Position numbers and translations under genes: made by a program
Origin: Campylobacter concisus
GTDB lineage: Bacteria; Campylobacterota; Campylobacteria; Campylobacterales; Campylobacteraceae
Direction: 5' to 3'
DNA: 64,000 nt
Assembly: GCF_002913715.1 (NCBI RefSeq)
Contig: NZ_PPCE01000009.1
Location: 310,001 to 374,000, forward strand
Shown here: in pieces, positions 1-8,532 of the stretch
How positions within the stretch are numbered: the first letter of the stretch is position 1
How the letters are laid out: every line of letters begins with the position of its first letter
Notes under the pieces: model-generated
Database searches by the model: none
What the model saw: only the letters and a program-made list of their open reading frames with translations
Told to the model about the DNA's origin: nothing

Positions 1-37
1 TTACAGCAAGATTTCCTTGCTTTTTAGTATTATTCAT
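1..37 (-). CDS. 5' end of an unidentified gene, cut by window edge
   Basis: An ATG at 37 (minus strand) begins an open frame that runs off the window, reading MNNTKKQGNLAV. A purine-rich AAAGGGG ribosome-binding site sits six bases upstream, which supports a real start. It follows the cyclophilin gene on the same strand by only a few bases, so it is probably the third gene of the yebC-cyclophilin operon. Twelve residues are too few to assign a family. Confidence 0.5.
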   Translation of the reverse strand, partial: MNNTKKQGNLAV

Positions 38-48
38 AAATTTCCCCT

Positions 49-543
49 TTATAGGCTTTCTCTGATCTTAGCAGAGATGATCTTATCGCCTTGTCTTATA
101 GCGTCAAGCACCTTTAGGCTCTCTTCATCAACGCATTTTCCAAAGACTGTATGCACGCCGTCAAGATGAGGTTGTTTGCTATGACAGATGAAAAACTGTG
201 ATCCGCCAGTATCGCGTCCTGCGTGAGCCATGCTTAGGCTACCGCGCTCGTGTTTTACGTTTTGTTTATCGCATTCGCATTTTATCCTCCAGCCAGGACC
301 GCCCGTGCCTGTTCCATTTGGGCAGCCACCTTGGATGACAAAATTTGGTATAACTCTGTGAAAATTTAGACCATTATAAAAGCCTGATTTTATCAAATGG
401 ATAAAATTTGCGACAGCTTGTGGAGCTTCCTCGGCAAAAAGTTCAAGTCTGATCTCGCCTTTGTCTGTCTCTAAAACTGCAAATTTATCTTTTTTAAGCT
501 CGTCTAAATTTATATCATAAACTTTTAATTCATCAAAACGCAT
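49..543 (-). CDS. cyclophilin-type peptidyl-prolyl cis-trans isomerase
   Basis: This is a cytoplasmic proline isomerase of the single-domain cyclophilin family (164 residues, normal size, no signal peptide). The first 20 residues form a short charged extension before the fold. Family hallmarks are visible in order: [13 protein letters not shown] carrying the catalytic Arg, then [18 protein letters not shown] with the active-site Gln/Phe, and [10 protein letters not shown] near the end. It lies 12 bases after yebC on the same strand and is followed within about a dozen bases by another start, so an operon is likely. No lipobox or transmembrane segment is seen, so a periplasmic PpiA-like role is unlikely. 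Confidence 0.93.
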   Translation of the reverse strand: MRFDELKVYDINLDELKKDKFAVLETDKGEIRLELFAEEAPQAVANFIHLIKSGFYNGLNFHRVIPNFVIQGGCPNGTGTGGPGWRIKCECDKQNVKHERGSLSMAHAGRDTGGSQFFICHSKQPHLDGVHTVFGKCVDEESLKVLDAIRQGDKIISAKIRESL

Positions 544-555
544 GTATATCCTTTT

Positions 556-1263
556 TTATTCAATATTTGTATAAACTGCTTGAACGTCATCATCGTCTTC
601 TAACTTATCAAGAAGTCTCTCGACCTCAAGCATTTGCTCTTCGCTTAGATTCACTGTTTGATTTGGTAAGTATTGAAGTGAAGCTTTTTTAACCACTAAA
701 TTTAGCTTCTCTATGCCTTCATGAAGTGTGCCAAAATTTGCGTAATCGCCATAAACAAATAGCGTCTCATCGTCAGCCTCGATATCGCTTAGACCATAAT
801 CAATCAGCTCAAGCTCGATCTCTTCGATGTCTGCGCTTGGCTTTTCAAGCTCAAAAACGCTCTTTCTTGTAAACATAAAGCTAAGGCTACCACTTGGCAA
901 AATTTCTCCGCCGTTTTTGCTAAATATCGCTTTAACATTGGCAACTGTTCTAGTTGGATTGTCGGTCGCACACTCAACGATAATCTGCACGCCGTGAGCT
1001 GCTTTACCATCATAAAAAATAGTCTTGATATCAGCGCTATCTTTGCCATTTGCTCTTTTTATAGCTGCATCGATGTTATCTTTTGGCATATTTTCAGCTT
1101 TTGCCGCTGCGATAGCTGCACGAAGTTTAGGGTTCATATCTGGATCACAACCACCATCTTTTGCCGCTACTGTTATAGCTTTTGCAAGTTTTGGAAATAC
1201 CTTGCTCATCTTATCCCATCTAGCTTCTTTTGCGGCTCTTCGGTACTCAAATGCTCGTCCCAT
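556..1263 (-). CDS. YebC/PmpR family protein
   Basis: This is a 235-residue protein of the YebC/PmpR/TACO1 family. The family was long annotated as DNA-binding regulators and more recently linked to translation of difficult peptides. The N-terminus [21 protein letters not shown] is the characteristic opening, followed by the [21 protein letters not shown] helix region and the [10 protein letters not shown] segment. An acidic tail ([13 protein letters not shown]) ends the protein as expected. It is the first gene of a minus-strand group with the cyclophilin; an AAGGATA ribosome-binding site and a TATAAT box precede it. The precise molecular role in this organism is not deducible from sequence. 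Confidence 0.93.
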   Translation of the reverse strand: MGRAFEYRRAAKEARWDKMSKVFPKLAKAITVAAKDGGCDPDMNPKLRAAIAAAKAENMPKDNIDAAIKRANGKDSADIKTIFYDGKAAHGVQIIVECATDNPTRTVANVKAIFSKNGGEILPSGSLSFMFTRKSVFELEKPSADIEEIELELIDYGLSDIEADDETLFVYGDYANFGTLHEGIEKLNLVVKKASLQYLPNQTVNLSEEQMLEVERLLDKLEDDDDVQAVYTNIE

Positions 1264-1290
1264 AAATATCCTTAAATAAATTTTTTACGG

Positions 1291-1296
1291 ATTATA
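1291..1296 (-). promoter_or_regulatory. -10 box for yebC operon
   Basis: The minus strand reads TATAAT here, about 28 bases upstream of the yebC start, with AAGGATA as the ribosome-binding site between them. Runs of T lie upstream, as is common for Campylobacter sigma-70 promoters, which often lack a -35 box. Confidence 0.55.
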
Positions 1297-1406
1297 ACTA
1301 AAAAAATTTTATACTTTTTTAAAACATTTTTAGTTTGCCTATTGCGGGTTATTAATTTGTAAATCGCAGGTCGATATTTGGTAAAAATTTAAGCTAGAGT
1401 TTTATA

Positions 1407-1970
1407 ATGACACACATGATACAAAAAGCTCAAAAACAAGATGCAAAAAGCTGCATAAAGCTACTAAATCTAGCAATGGAGGATATCGCCTACAAGCTAA
1501 GTGGCTACGATGATCCTATTAAAAGTGATGAAATTTTAGAGATTTTTTTCAAAAGTGAGACAAATAGACTAAGCTATAAAAATGTATTTGTTTATAAAAA
1601 TAACGAGGAAATTATCGCAGCGATGTGTGCTTACTTTGGTGGCGACGCGGAGCAGCTTGATAGAGAAATTTCACAGCATCTAAAGGCTCTTGGCAAAGAT
1701 ACTCAAGTAGAAAAAGAGTGTTTTGATGATGAGTTTTATATAGATAGTATCGCTGTTGATGAAAATTTTAGAGGCCAAGGGCTTGCAAAAGAGCTCATAA
1801 GGCATTCATTTGTCAAGGCAAAAGAGCTAGGGCATAAAAAGGTTTCATTAATAGTAGATACAAATAAGCCAAAAGTTCGTAAATTTTACGAGAGTTTGGG
1901 CTTTAAATTTAATGTCAAGAAAATTGTAAATTTACATGAATACGACCATATGATAAAGGAGATAATATGA
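1407..1970 (+). CDS. GNAT family N-acetyltransferase
   Basis: This is a 187-residue acetyltransferase-fold protein. The C-terminal half has acetyl-CoA-binding motif A, FYIDSIAVDENFRGQGLAKEL, and the later FYESLGFKF segment typical of GNAT enzymes. The N-terminal part has a long insertion between the first helices and motif A. The substrate is unknown. The frame opens with ATG at 1407 and a second ATG at 1416; TATAAT lies directly against the first ATG (1402-1407), so the promoter position and exact start are uncertain. It overlaps the next gene by four bases (ATGA), suggesting cotranslation with the copper genes, although a metabolic link is not evident. Confidence 0.85.
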   Translation: MTHMIQKAQKQDAKSCIKLLNLAMEDIAYKLSGYDDPIKSDEILEIFFKSETNRLSYKNVFVYKNNEEIIAAMCAYFGGDAEQLDREISQHLKALGKDTQVEKECFDDEFYIDSIAVDENFRGQGLAKELIRHSFVKAKELGHKKVSLIVDTNKPKVRKFYESLGFKFNVKKIVNLHEYDHMIKEII

Positions 1971-2170
1971 AAACATTTGAAGCAAACAATATCCACTGCC
2001 AAAATTGTGCAAACACTATAAAAAACGCACTTGAAGATGACTTTGGCAAGATAGAAGTTGATCTTAGCAAAGAGCCAAGACAAGTTAGTCTTGATATAAA
2101 AGATAGCGATGTTGAGAAATTTAAGTCTGAAATGGCTGATTTGGGATTTGACATAATAAAAGAGCTCTGA
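1967..2170 (+). CDS. CopZ-like heavy-metal-associated domain protein
   Basis: A 67-residue single HMA domain of ferredoxin-like fold, the size of bacterial copper chaperones. The metal-binding loop reads NIHCQNCANTI, with the two cysteines of the CxxC motif near residues 11-14, where the more usual MxCxxC has His-Cys. It starts in an ATGA overlap with the acetyltransferase and ends one base before copA. The likely job is handing Cu(I) to the CopA ATPase, whose own N-terminal domain carries a matching CxxC. The gene is probably cotranscribed with copA. Confidence 0.88.
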   Translation: MKTFEANNIHCQNCANTIKNALEDDFGKIEVDLSKEPRQVSLDIKDSDVEKFKSEMADLGFDIIKEL

Positions 2171-2171
2171 T

Positions 2172-4349
2172 ATGTCTTTAAAAGTCAAACTAAATATAGC
2201 AGGAATGAGCTGCGTAAACTGCTCAAATGCTATCGAAAAGGTTTCAAAAAAGATAGATGGAGTACTTGAAGCAAATGTAAATTTTGCAAACGCAAGCGGC
2301 GAGTTTGTCCTAAAAGACGCTAGTGTGCGTGAAATTTTAGAGCAAAAGATAAAGAAGCTTGGCTACTTTGTGGCAACTGATATTGATGAGTTTGAAGCAA
2401 AAAGAAAAGCTCACATTAGAAATATTAGAAATAAATTTATATTTGCATTTATCGCAAGTATCGTAATAATGGCACTTGAGATGTTCGCGCCTCACAGCTT
2501 GCTAGTAAATTTAGTTATGCTAGCTTTGGCATTTTTAGTTCTTATTTTTAGCGGCAAAGGCTTTTTTACTCATGCCTACGAAGCGGTAAAAAATAGAAAT
2601 TACGATATGAATGTGCTTGTCGCTCTTGGAAGTGGTAGTGCATTTTTATACTCGCTTTTTGTAGTGCTTTTTGAAAAATTTCTACCAAATGATCTGAAAA
2701 ATATCTATGTTTCAGGCGTGGCGATGATAATAGCTTTTGTGCTTCTTGGCAAGTATCTTGAAGAGCGTTCGAAGGCAAAAGCAGGGGATTATCTAAAGAG
2801 ACTACTTAAAATTTCTCCAAAAACTGCATTTTTACTTATGCCAGATGGAAGAAGTAAAGAAGTGCCAGTAAATGAGCTAAAAATAGGTGATATCGTCGTT
2901 GTAAAGAATGGCTACAATGTTCCATGTGACGGTGTGATAGTCCAAGGCGGAGCCGAAATCGATGCTTCGATGCTAACGGGCGAGAGCCTGCCAGTTTATA
3001 AAGAGGTGGGCGACAATGTATTTGCAGGCACATTAAATACAAATGGCTATATAAGTGTCAAGATGACAAAAAGCTCGTTTGAAAGCTTATTGTCTCAAAT
3101 TTTAAGCTTACTAAATGACGCTAGTACGAAAAAAATGCCAATAGGCAGGCTCGCTGATAAGATAGCAAATATATTTGTGCCAAGTGTTGTAGCAGTATCA
3201 GTGCTGACGTTTTTGGGTTGGATCATTTTTAGTGGAAATTTTGCCTATGCCATCTCTTGTGCGATTTGTGTGCTCATCATCTCATGCCCATGCGCTCTTG
3301 GACTTGCTACACCAATAGCAATAGTAAGCTCGCTCGCACGTGGGGCAAAAGCTGGAATTTTAGTAAAAAATCCAGAGGTTTTGGAGCTAATAAAAGATGC
3401 TAAATTTGTAGCTTTTGATAAAACTGGTACGCTTAGTAAAGGGCAAATCAGTGTAAAAAGTTCAAGCCTAAGTGAAAAAGATTTGGAGCTTGTGGCGTCA
3501 GCTGAAAATTTAAGCGAGCATCTCATCTCAAAGGCTATCGTTAGATATGCAAAGCAAAAATGCATAAATTTACAAAAGCTAAATGGAAAATTTCAAAATG
3601 TTGTTGGGCAAGGCATCATCTATGAAGATGAGAATAATCAGATAATAATCGGAAACGAAAAGCTGCTTTTGGCAAATGAAGTGAGTTTAAATCCAGATGA
3701 AAGTAAAGCTATAAAAGAGGCTACAAATGATGGAAGTGGCGTCATACTTTGTGCTATAAATAAAAAATTTGTCGGTTTTTTAACGCTTAGTGATGAGCTG
3801 AAAGACGAGGCGAGCGATGTTATAAACGAGCTTACAAGTCTAAATTTACAAAGTGCGATCCTCTCAGGCGATGATGAGAAAGTAGTTGCAAGTATCGCCA
3901 AGAAGCTAAATGTAAGCAAATATCACGCAAATATGTTGCCTGAAGATAAATTTGATGAGATAAAAGAGCTTGCAAGCCACGGTGGCGTTATCTTTGTTGG
4001 AGATGGCGTAAATGATTCACCATCGCTTAAAGAGGCAAGTGTTGGTATCGCTATGAACTCAGGCTCAGATATAGCAAAAGGTGCTGGAGATATCGTGCTT
4101 GTTAAAAATGATTTGCGTGGCGTTACCGGACTAGTTAGACTAGCAAATGCTACTATGGCAAACATAAAAGAAAATTTATTTTGGGCATTTATGTATAACG
4201 CGATTTGTATCCCAGTAGCTGCTGGCGTGCTTTATCCGGTCTTTGGACTACTTCTAAACCCAGTTTATGGCTCGATGGCGATGTGTTTTAGTTCGGTCAC
4301 AGTGGTTTTAAACGCACTTAGACTTAGATATTTACGACTTAAGGATTAA
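2172..4349 (+). CDS. copA: copper-exporting P1B-type ATPase
   Basis: This is an integral-membrane Cu(I) exporter of 725 residues, normal for the family. Domains in order: an N-terminal HMA domain with GMSCVNCSNAI (residues about 8-18); paired membrane helices; the actuator region with MLTGES; the intramembrane CPCALGLATPIAIV metal site near residue 370; the phosphorylation loop DKTGTL near 415; the hinge GDGVNDSPSL near 610; and two closing membrane helices. The CPC motif marks a copper/silver-type pump. It lies directly behind the CopZ-like gene, so the pair forms a copper-detoxification unit. No CopY/CueR-type regulator is next to it. Confidence 0.97.
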   Translation: MSLKVKLNIAGMSCVNCSNAIEKVSKKIDGVLEANVNFANASGEFVLKDASVREILEQKIKKLGYFVATDIDEFEAKRKAHIRNIRNKFIFAFIASIVIMALEMFAPHSLLVNLVMLALAFLVLIFSGKGFFTHAYEAVKNRNYDMNVLVALGSGSAFLYSLFVVLFEKFLPNDLKNIYVSGVAMIIAFVLLGKYLEERSKAKAGDYLKRLLKISPKTAFLLMPDGRSKEVPVNELKIGDIVVVKNGYNVPCDGVIVQGGAEIDASMLTGESLPVYKEVGDNVFAGTLNTNGYISVKMTKSSFESLLSQILSLLNDASTKKMPIGRLADKIANIFVPSVVAVSVLTFLGWIIFSGNFAYAISCAICVLIISCPCALGLATPIAIVSSLARGAKAGILVKNPEVLELIKDAKFVAFDKTGTLSKGQISVKSSSLSEKDLELVASAENLSEHLISKAIVRYAKQKCINLQKLNGKFQNVVGQGIIYEDENNQIIIGNEKLLLANEVSLNPDESKAIKEATNDGSGVILCAINKKFVGFLTLSDELKDEASDVINELTSLNLQSAILSGDDEKVVASIAKKLNVSKYHANMLPEDKFDEIKELASHGGVIFVGDGVNDSPSLKEASVGIAMNSGSDIAKGAGDIVLVKNDLRGVTGLVRLANATMANIKENLFWAFMYNAICIPVAAGVLYPVFGLLLNPVYGSMAMCFSSVTVVLNALRLRYLRLKD

Positions 4350-4351
4350 AT

Positions 4352-4513
4352 TTGAAATTTGGAGAACTTTATAGCGTTGTAGCAGCTGCACTTGCTGCAA
4401 ATTTTAATAGCATTTTAGATGTTTCATCTTTTATGCGTATCAAAAAGACAAATGCGTGGATAACGCAGACAAATAGCGAAGCAAATAAAAAAGGCAATGA
4501 GCTTTATGCCTAA
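4352..4513 (+). CDS. small unassigned protein (53 aa), TTG start
   Basis: The frame starts with TTG two bases after the copA stop. It is preceded at a six-base spacing by AAGGA, a good ribosome-binding site formed by the copA tail, and runs 53 codons to TAA. The product begins MKFGELYSVVAAALAANF and ends KKGNELYA. It has no signal peptide or cysteine and no recognised family. It overlaps the next gene by eight bases. Position and ribosome-binding site argue that it is translated from the copA transcript. Confidence 0.55.
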   Translation: MKFGELYSVVAAALAANFNSILDVSSFMRIKKTNAWITQTNSEANKKGNELYA

Positions 4514-4892
4514 ATTTATTAAAGATGAGAGTAGTGCAGTTTTATGTGATGATTTTGTCATTTTAAAGTCAAAATTTGAGGCGAGCTACTATTTTTCATC
4601 TGCAAAAGATGATTTAGCTCAGTTTTATAAGGCTATAAATTTTCAGCCAAAAATGGGAGAGGTTGATAGCGTCTCAAATCAGCTAATTTTAATAGCAAAT
4701 ATTTTAAAAGGCGAAGCATCTAAGGAGTCTATGAAGCTTCTTGCGGCTTTTAGCGTCTCATTTTTCTTACCTTATGCTAAACAGCTTTCAAAAGATATCC
4801 AAAAAGACGCAACTAGCAATTTTTATAAATCAATGGGATATTTTTTAGAAGATTTTTGCTTAGTTTTAGGAACTATTATTGGTAAGGCTTAG
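4506..4892 (+). CDS. hypothetical helical protein, possibly TorD-like chaperone
   Basis: This is a soluble, helix-rich protein of about 128 residues. The open frame extends to ATG 4497, but the AAGG ribosome-binding site at 4491-4494 is better spaced for ATG 4506. The C-terminal half (ILKGEASKESMKLLAAFSV, FFLPYAKQLSKDI, NFYKSMGYFLEDF) resembles the last helices of TorD/DmsD-type molybdoenzyme chaperones, where a leucine/proline-rich helix is followed by FY..(x)..L..F. That match is from memory of the family pattern only, and the protein is shorter than usual TorD members (about 180-230). No molybdoenzyme gene is adjacent. It ends convergent with the next gene, two bases away. Confidence 0.55.
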   Translation: MPKFIKDESSAVLCDDFVILKSKFEASYYFSSAKDDLAQFYKAINFQPKMGEVDSVSNQLILIANILKGEASKESMKLLAAFSVSFFLPYAKQLSKDIQKDATSNFYKSMGYFLEDFCLVLGTIIGKA

Positions 4893-4902
4893 TTTTAAGC
4901 CT
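4885..4902. terminator. weak stem-loop between convergent genes
   Basis: AGGCTTA and TAAGCCT form a 7-bp stem around a four-base GTTT loop. It overlaps both stop codons of the convergent genes ending at 4892 and 4895. No clear T-run follows on either strand, so termination is only a suggestion from position. Confidence 0.3.
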
Positions 4903-5284
4903 GTGCCATTTCTATCATTTTAGTTTTAATGCTTAAAATGTTATTTTGGATGGCTGACTGCTCTAAATTTAAGTAATGAAGCATTTGCATAGAATTACGA
5001 TCTTTTAGGCTTTGGATGCTTGAAATTTGATGCGAAATATCTAGCTTTTGATCTTGTAATTTTTCTAAGTCTTTTTGTAACTGTATGGCACTTGCTTTAT
5101 TAATAATTATAGGGGAAATTTTAGCATCTTCTCTTTGTTCTACATGTACTTCATTGCTTCTAACAATATCTTTTTTGTCATAACCGGAAGATACTAGCAT
5201 GCTTGTTTTTGAGCTATTTGAAGAGATAGATGTATAGCCATCATGATAGAAAATATTTGAGTTCATATTCGCGTCTATTTGCAT
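4895..5284 (-). CDS. hypothetical coiled-coil protein
   Basis: A 129-residue protein without signal peptide or membrane segment. Residues 1-60 are polar and Ser/Asn-rich. Residues about 65-125 are heptad-like (IQLQKDLEKLQDQKLDI, then further Leu/Ile repeats), predicting a coiled coil. AGAGGAAGG just upstream of the ATG is a strong ribosome-binding site. I do not recognise the family. Small coiled-coil proteins of this kind in Campylobacter are sometimes flagellum-coregulated, but I see no convincing sigma-28 or sigma-54 promoter upstream, so no role is assigned. Confidence 0.7.
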   Translation of the reverse strand: MQIDANMNSNIFYHDGYTSISSNSSKTSMLVSSGYDKKDIVRSNEVHVEQREDAKISPIIINKASAIQLQKDLEKLQDQKLDISHQISSIQSLKDRNSMQMLHYLNLEQSAIQNNILSIKTKMIEMAQA

Positions 5285-5456
5285 ACCATCCTTCCTCTTA
5301 TAGATTATTTTTATTTTAAACTATCTCAATAGAAAATTAAAATAGTTTTTAAAAAGTTATATTTTGAATTATATTTCCATATCCTTAAAGATAAATTATA
5401 TTTATAACTTTTTTTGCAACTTTATAGTTAAAATACCCAGTTAAGTGCTATTTTGT

Positions 5457-5462
5457 TAAAAT
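5457..5462 (+). promoter_or_regulatory. -10 box for argH
   Basis: TAAAAT lies about 28 bases before the argH start in an AT-rich spacer between divergent genes, with AAAGGC as ribosome-binding site. No -35 is evident, as is usual for this genus. Confidence 0.45.
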
Positions 5463-5489
5463 CACGCAAAACTAATTAAAGGCAAAGCT

Positions 5490-6887
5490 ATGAAAGAAGA
5501 GAAAAACGCACACAAAAAGATGTGGGAGGGTAGATTTAGCGAGGCTAGCTCGAAGCTACTTGAGGAATTTAATGCCTCTATAAATTTTGATAAAAATCTT
5601 TTTGAAGAAGATATTGCCGGTAGCAAGGCTCACGCAAAGATGCTTGGAATTTGTGGAATTTTGAAAAAAGATGAGTCAGAGGCGACCATAAGGGGGCTTG
5701 ATGAGGTTTTAGCTGAGATAAGAGCTGGTAAATTTACTTTTAAGATAGAGGATGAGGATATCCACATGGCAATTGAAAAGCGTCTTAGCCAGATCATCGG
5801 AGCTGAGCTTGGAGGCAGACTGCACACAGCTAGAAGTAGAAATGACCAAGTTGCGCTTGATTTTAAATTTTACGTTTTGAAGAAAAATTTAGAAATTTCT
5901 TCATGTATAAAAGAGCTCATCACTACGCTTACAAATTTGGCAAAAAACCACAAAGATACGCTAATGCCAGGCTACACACATCTTCAACATGCTCAGCCAG
6001 TAAGCCTTAGCTATCACTTGCTAGCATATGCATTTATGTTTAAAAGAGATTTCGAGCGTTTTGTTAGCTCATATGAGCGAAACAACCTAAGTCCGCTTGG
6101 CTCAGCAGCACTTGCAGGCACTCCTCATAAGATAGATAGAACTATCGTTGCGAGTGAGCTTGGCTTTGCAGGTTACACGCAAAATGCGATGGATAGCGTG
6201 AGCGACCGTGACTTTGCGCTGGAAATTTTATTTAACATTAGCGTTTTTATGACGCACGCTTCTAGGCTTTGCGAGGAGCTCATACTTTGGAGCTCTCAAG
6301 AATTTGGCTTTGTAAGCATTAGCGACGCTTATAGCACTGGCAGCTCCATCATGCCTCAAAAGAAAAATCCAGACGTCGCTGAACTCATACGCGGTAAAAC
6401 TGGGCGCGTAAATGGAAATTTGGTAGCGCTACTAACTACGATGAAGGGTCTGCCGCTTGCTTATAATAAAGATATGCAAGAAGATAAAGAGGGCGTGTTT
6501 GACAGTGTCTCAACCATTTTAAGCTCGGCTACTATCCTAAACGAGATGATAAAAACGGCTAAATTTAATGAAAAAAACATGTTAAAAGCGACAAAAACTG
6601 GGCATCTAAGTGCGACTGATTTGGCGGATTATTTAGTGCGTGAAAAAAACATCCCATTTAGAACGGCACATTTTATCACAGGCAAAGCTGTTGCAAAGGC
6701 TGAAAGCTTGGGACTTGATTTAAGTGAATTAAACGAAGAGCAGCTAAAAAGTGTGGATGAAAATTTAGATGCAAATGCTATTAAATTTTTAGATCTTCAT
6801 GCTTCAAAAGAGGTTCGAACTTCAAAAGGAGGCACGGCAAATAAAAGCGTTGATGAGCAGATAGAAATTTTAGATTACTGGCTCTAA
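5490..6887 (+). CDS. argH: argininosuccinate lyase
   Basis: This enzyme cleaves argininosuccinate to arginine and fumarate, the last step of arginine biosynthesis, in the cytoplasm. It has 465 residues, normal for bacterial ArgH. Visible hallmarks: [19 protein letters not shown] at the N-terminus, [12 protein letters not shown] in the substrate-binding region, [13 protein letters not shown], and the fumarase/ASL signature [12 protein letters not shown] near residue 285, whose mobile loop carries the catalytic Ser. It stands alone here, not with other arg genes. A charged segment (KEEKNAHKK) at the N-terminus is slightly longer than usual. Confidence 0.97.
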   Translation: MKEEKNAHKKMWEGRFSEASSKLLEEFNASINFDKNLFEEDIAGSKAHAKMLGICGILKKDESEATIRGLDEVLAEIRAGKFTFKIEDEDIHMAIEKRLSQIIGAELGGRLHTARSRNDQVALDFKFYVLKKNLEISSCIKELITTLTNLAKNHKDTLMPGYTHLQHAQPVSLSYHLLAYAFMFKRDFERFVSSYERNNLSPLGSAALAGTPHKIDRTIVASELGFAGYTQNAMDSVSDRDFALEILFNISVFMTHASRLCEELILWSSQEFGFVSISDAYSTGSSIMPQKKNPDVAELIRGKTGRVNGNLVALLTTMKGLPLAYNKDMQEDKEGVFDSVSTILSSATILNEMIKTAKFNEKNMLKATKTGHLSATDLADYLVREKNIPFRTAHFITGKAVAKAESLGLDLSELNEEQLKSVDENLDANAIKFLDLHASKEVRTSKGGTANKSVDEQIEILDYWL

Positions 6888-6898
6888 GAAAAAAGAGT

Positions 6899-6904
6899 TA
6901 TAAT
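6899..6904 (+). promoter_or_regulatory. -10 box for the chemoreceptor gene
   Basis: TATAAT lies 33 bases upstream of the chemoreceptor ATG, and AAAGGATG precedes that start. The gene probably has its own transcript, separate from argH. Confidence 0.5.
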
Positions 6905-6937
6905 TACGCAAAATCTACAAATTTTAAAGGATGAAAA

Positions 6938-8020
6938 ATGTTTTTTGATGGTAAAAATAAAGAGCTTTCTAGTAAAAACGAAGCTTTAGAGAGAGAAAAT
7001 GAAGCTTTAAAGGCTGAAATTTTAGCACTTAAAAATGAGCTAAAAAACGTTAAAACTTGTGAGCCAAAAGAGCAAGCTAAGGATAAGCAAGAGGCTGTAA
7101 ATTTATTGCTTTCAAGTTATCAAGATGGTATAAATTTCTTGCAATTAACAATGGAAGAAAACCTAAAAATGCTTGAAAGTATAAACGGATTAAATGAAAA
7201 GACTTTCAAAGAGACAGGCGAACTCAAGTCGCAAACGGCTGAAATTTTAAACTCGATCGAGCAAGTAAGCCAGATGAGTGGCGATCTCTCAAACGACGCC
7301 TCTTCGCTTGATGGAAGCGTAAATTCTATCGTTGAGATCATAAATCTCATAAAAGATATCTCAGATCAGACAAATTTACTAGCTCTAAATGCTGCTATTG
7401 AGGCGGCCCGTGCTGGTGAGCATGGACGAGGTTTTGCTGTCGTGGCAGATGAGGTTAGAAAGCTAGCTGAACGCACTCAAAAAGCAACCCTTGAAGTAGA
7501 AGTAAATATAAATGGACTTAAGCAAAGTGCGAATACGATGATCGAAATGAGTGAGAATTTCTCAAAAATTTCTGTAAATGCTATGAAAATTTTAGGTGGA
7601 TTTGAAGGAAATATCTCAAGTGTAAATGCAAATACGCAAAATATCCTAAATCAAGCCCTAAACGTAACAAACGAGGTCAATGTAAGTAACGGCAAGATAG
7701 ATCACATCAACATGAAGCTAAATGGATATAGAGGCGTGCTTTTAAATGAGTTTAATAAGATTCAAGATGTTCACGAGTGTAGATTTAGCAAATGGTATGA
7801 AAAAGATGTGAAAAATACTCTTGTAAAAGATGCCAAAATTCTCTCAAGTATCGCAGCTCATCATGAAAATGTTCATCATGGTCTAGAAAAAGCGATGGTT
7901 ATTTTTGCTGATAAAGACAAAGGAAATCTACCTGGCGTTGAAATATTAAAAGATGTCGAAAACTCAAGTAAAGTAGGTTTTGAAGAGTTGCTTGAAGCTA
8001 TTAAGTCTGCAAGAAAATAA
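6938..8020 (+). CDS. soluble methyl-accepting chemotaxis protein with C-terminal CZB zinc domain
   Basis: A cytoplasmic chemoreceptor of 360 residues with no transmembrane segment. Residues 1-45 are a Glu/Lys/Leu coiled coil. The central part is the MCP signalling hairpin with the tip [18 protein letters not shown]. The last 90 residues form a CZB (chemoreceptor zinc-binding) domain: [11 protein letters not shown] near 277 and [11 protein letters not shown] near 307 supply the His/Cys zinc ligands. The architecture matches Helicobacter pylori TlpD, a soluble receptor linked to oxidative/energy signals and zinc. It would work with CheA/CheW and the flagellar system encoded elsewhere in this window. 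The ligand is inferred only from family resemblance. Confidence 0.92.
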   Translation: MFFDGKNKELSSKNEALERENEALKAEILALKNELKNVKTCEPKEQAKDKQEAVNLLLSSYQDGINFLQLTMEENLKMLESINGLNEKTFKETGELKSQTAEILNSIEQVSQMSGDLSNDASSLDGSVNSIVEIINLIKDISDQTNLLALNAAIEAARAGEHGRGFAVVADEVRKLAERTQKATLEVEVNINGLKQSANTMIEMSENFSKISVNAMKILGGFEGNISSVNANTQNILNQALNVTNEVNVSNGKIDHINMKLNGYRGVLLNEFNKIQDVHECRFSKWYEKDVKNTLVKDAKILSSIAAHHENVHHGLEKAMVIFADKDKGNLPGVEILKDVENSSKVGFEELLEAIKSARK

Positions 8021-8052
8021 AATTTTAGACTCAGGCTTTGAGTCTAAAATTT
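8020..8052. terminator. bidirectional terminator
   Basis: A perfect 13-bp inverted repeat (8020-8032 with 8040-8052) encloses a seven-base loop. A/T-rich arms give U-rich ends in both directions. It sits between the convergent chemoreceptor and HIT genes and probably serves both. Confidence 0.75.
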
Positions 8053-8060
8053 AGAAGTTA

Positions 8061-8414
8061 TTAAAATGTGCTTTGTGGATCAGCTACGCCTTCGCTCCAG
8101 CCAAGCTTCGCTCCGCCAAGCAGGTGAAAATGTAGATGCATAACTTCTTGACCGCCGTTTTCACCGCAGTTTGTGATGAGGCGATATCCGCTCTTATCAA
8201 CGCCCATTAAGGTCGCCACTTCTTGGATAAATTTTGTCATCTCTCCCATTAAAACTGGATCCATTTCTTGGAAATTTTTATAGTGTTTTTTTGGGATGAT
8301 TAGGATGTGGATCGGTGCTTTTGGGTTTATGTCGTTGAAAGCTAGAAATTTCTCGCTTTCAAGCACTTTGTTGCAAGGAATTTCACCAGCTACGATCTTT
8401 TCAAATATGGTCAT
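8061..8414 (-). CDS. HIT family nucleotide-binding hydrolase
   Basis: A histidine-triad (Hint-type) protein of 117 residues, probably hydrolysing purine nucleotide phosphoramidates or related AMP conjugates. The open frame extends eight codons further upstream. ATG 8414 is preferred because AAAGGAGC lies just before it and MTIFEKIVAGEIPCNKV is the classic HIT start. Later motifs: NPKAPIHILIIPKKH and the triad VMHLHFHLLGG (HxHxH). No partner gene is apparent; it is convergent with the chemoreceptor. Confidence 0.93.
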   Translation of the reverse strand: MTIFEKIVAGEIPCNKVLESEKFLAFNDINPKAPIHILIIPKKHYKNFQEMDPVLMGEMTKFIQEVATLMGVDKSGYRLITNCGENGGQEVMHLHFHLLGGAKLGWSEGVADPQSTF

Positions 8415-8496
8415 TTTAGCTCCTTTGAAATTTTGCAAAATTATATCAAAGTGTGCTTAAATTTCGTGCTCTTTATCTTGATTTTAACTCTTTTTC

Positions 8497-8502
8497 TATA
8501 AA
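8497..8502 (+). promoter_or_regulatory. -10 box for the pheST-aroA-ispH operon
   Basis: TATAAA (in TATAAAAT) lies about 30 bases upstream of the TTG start of pheS and is the only good candidate in the gap after the divergent HIT gene. AAAGGC is the ribosome-binding site. Confidence 0.5.
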
Positions 8503-8532
8503 ATCGACTCAAAAATTTATAAAGGCAAAAAA

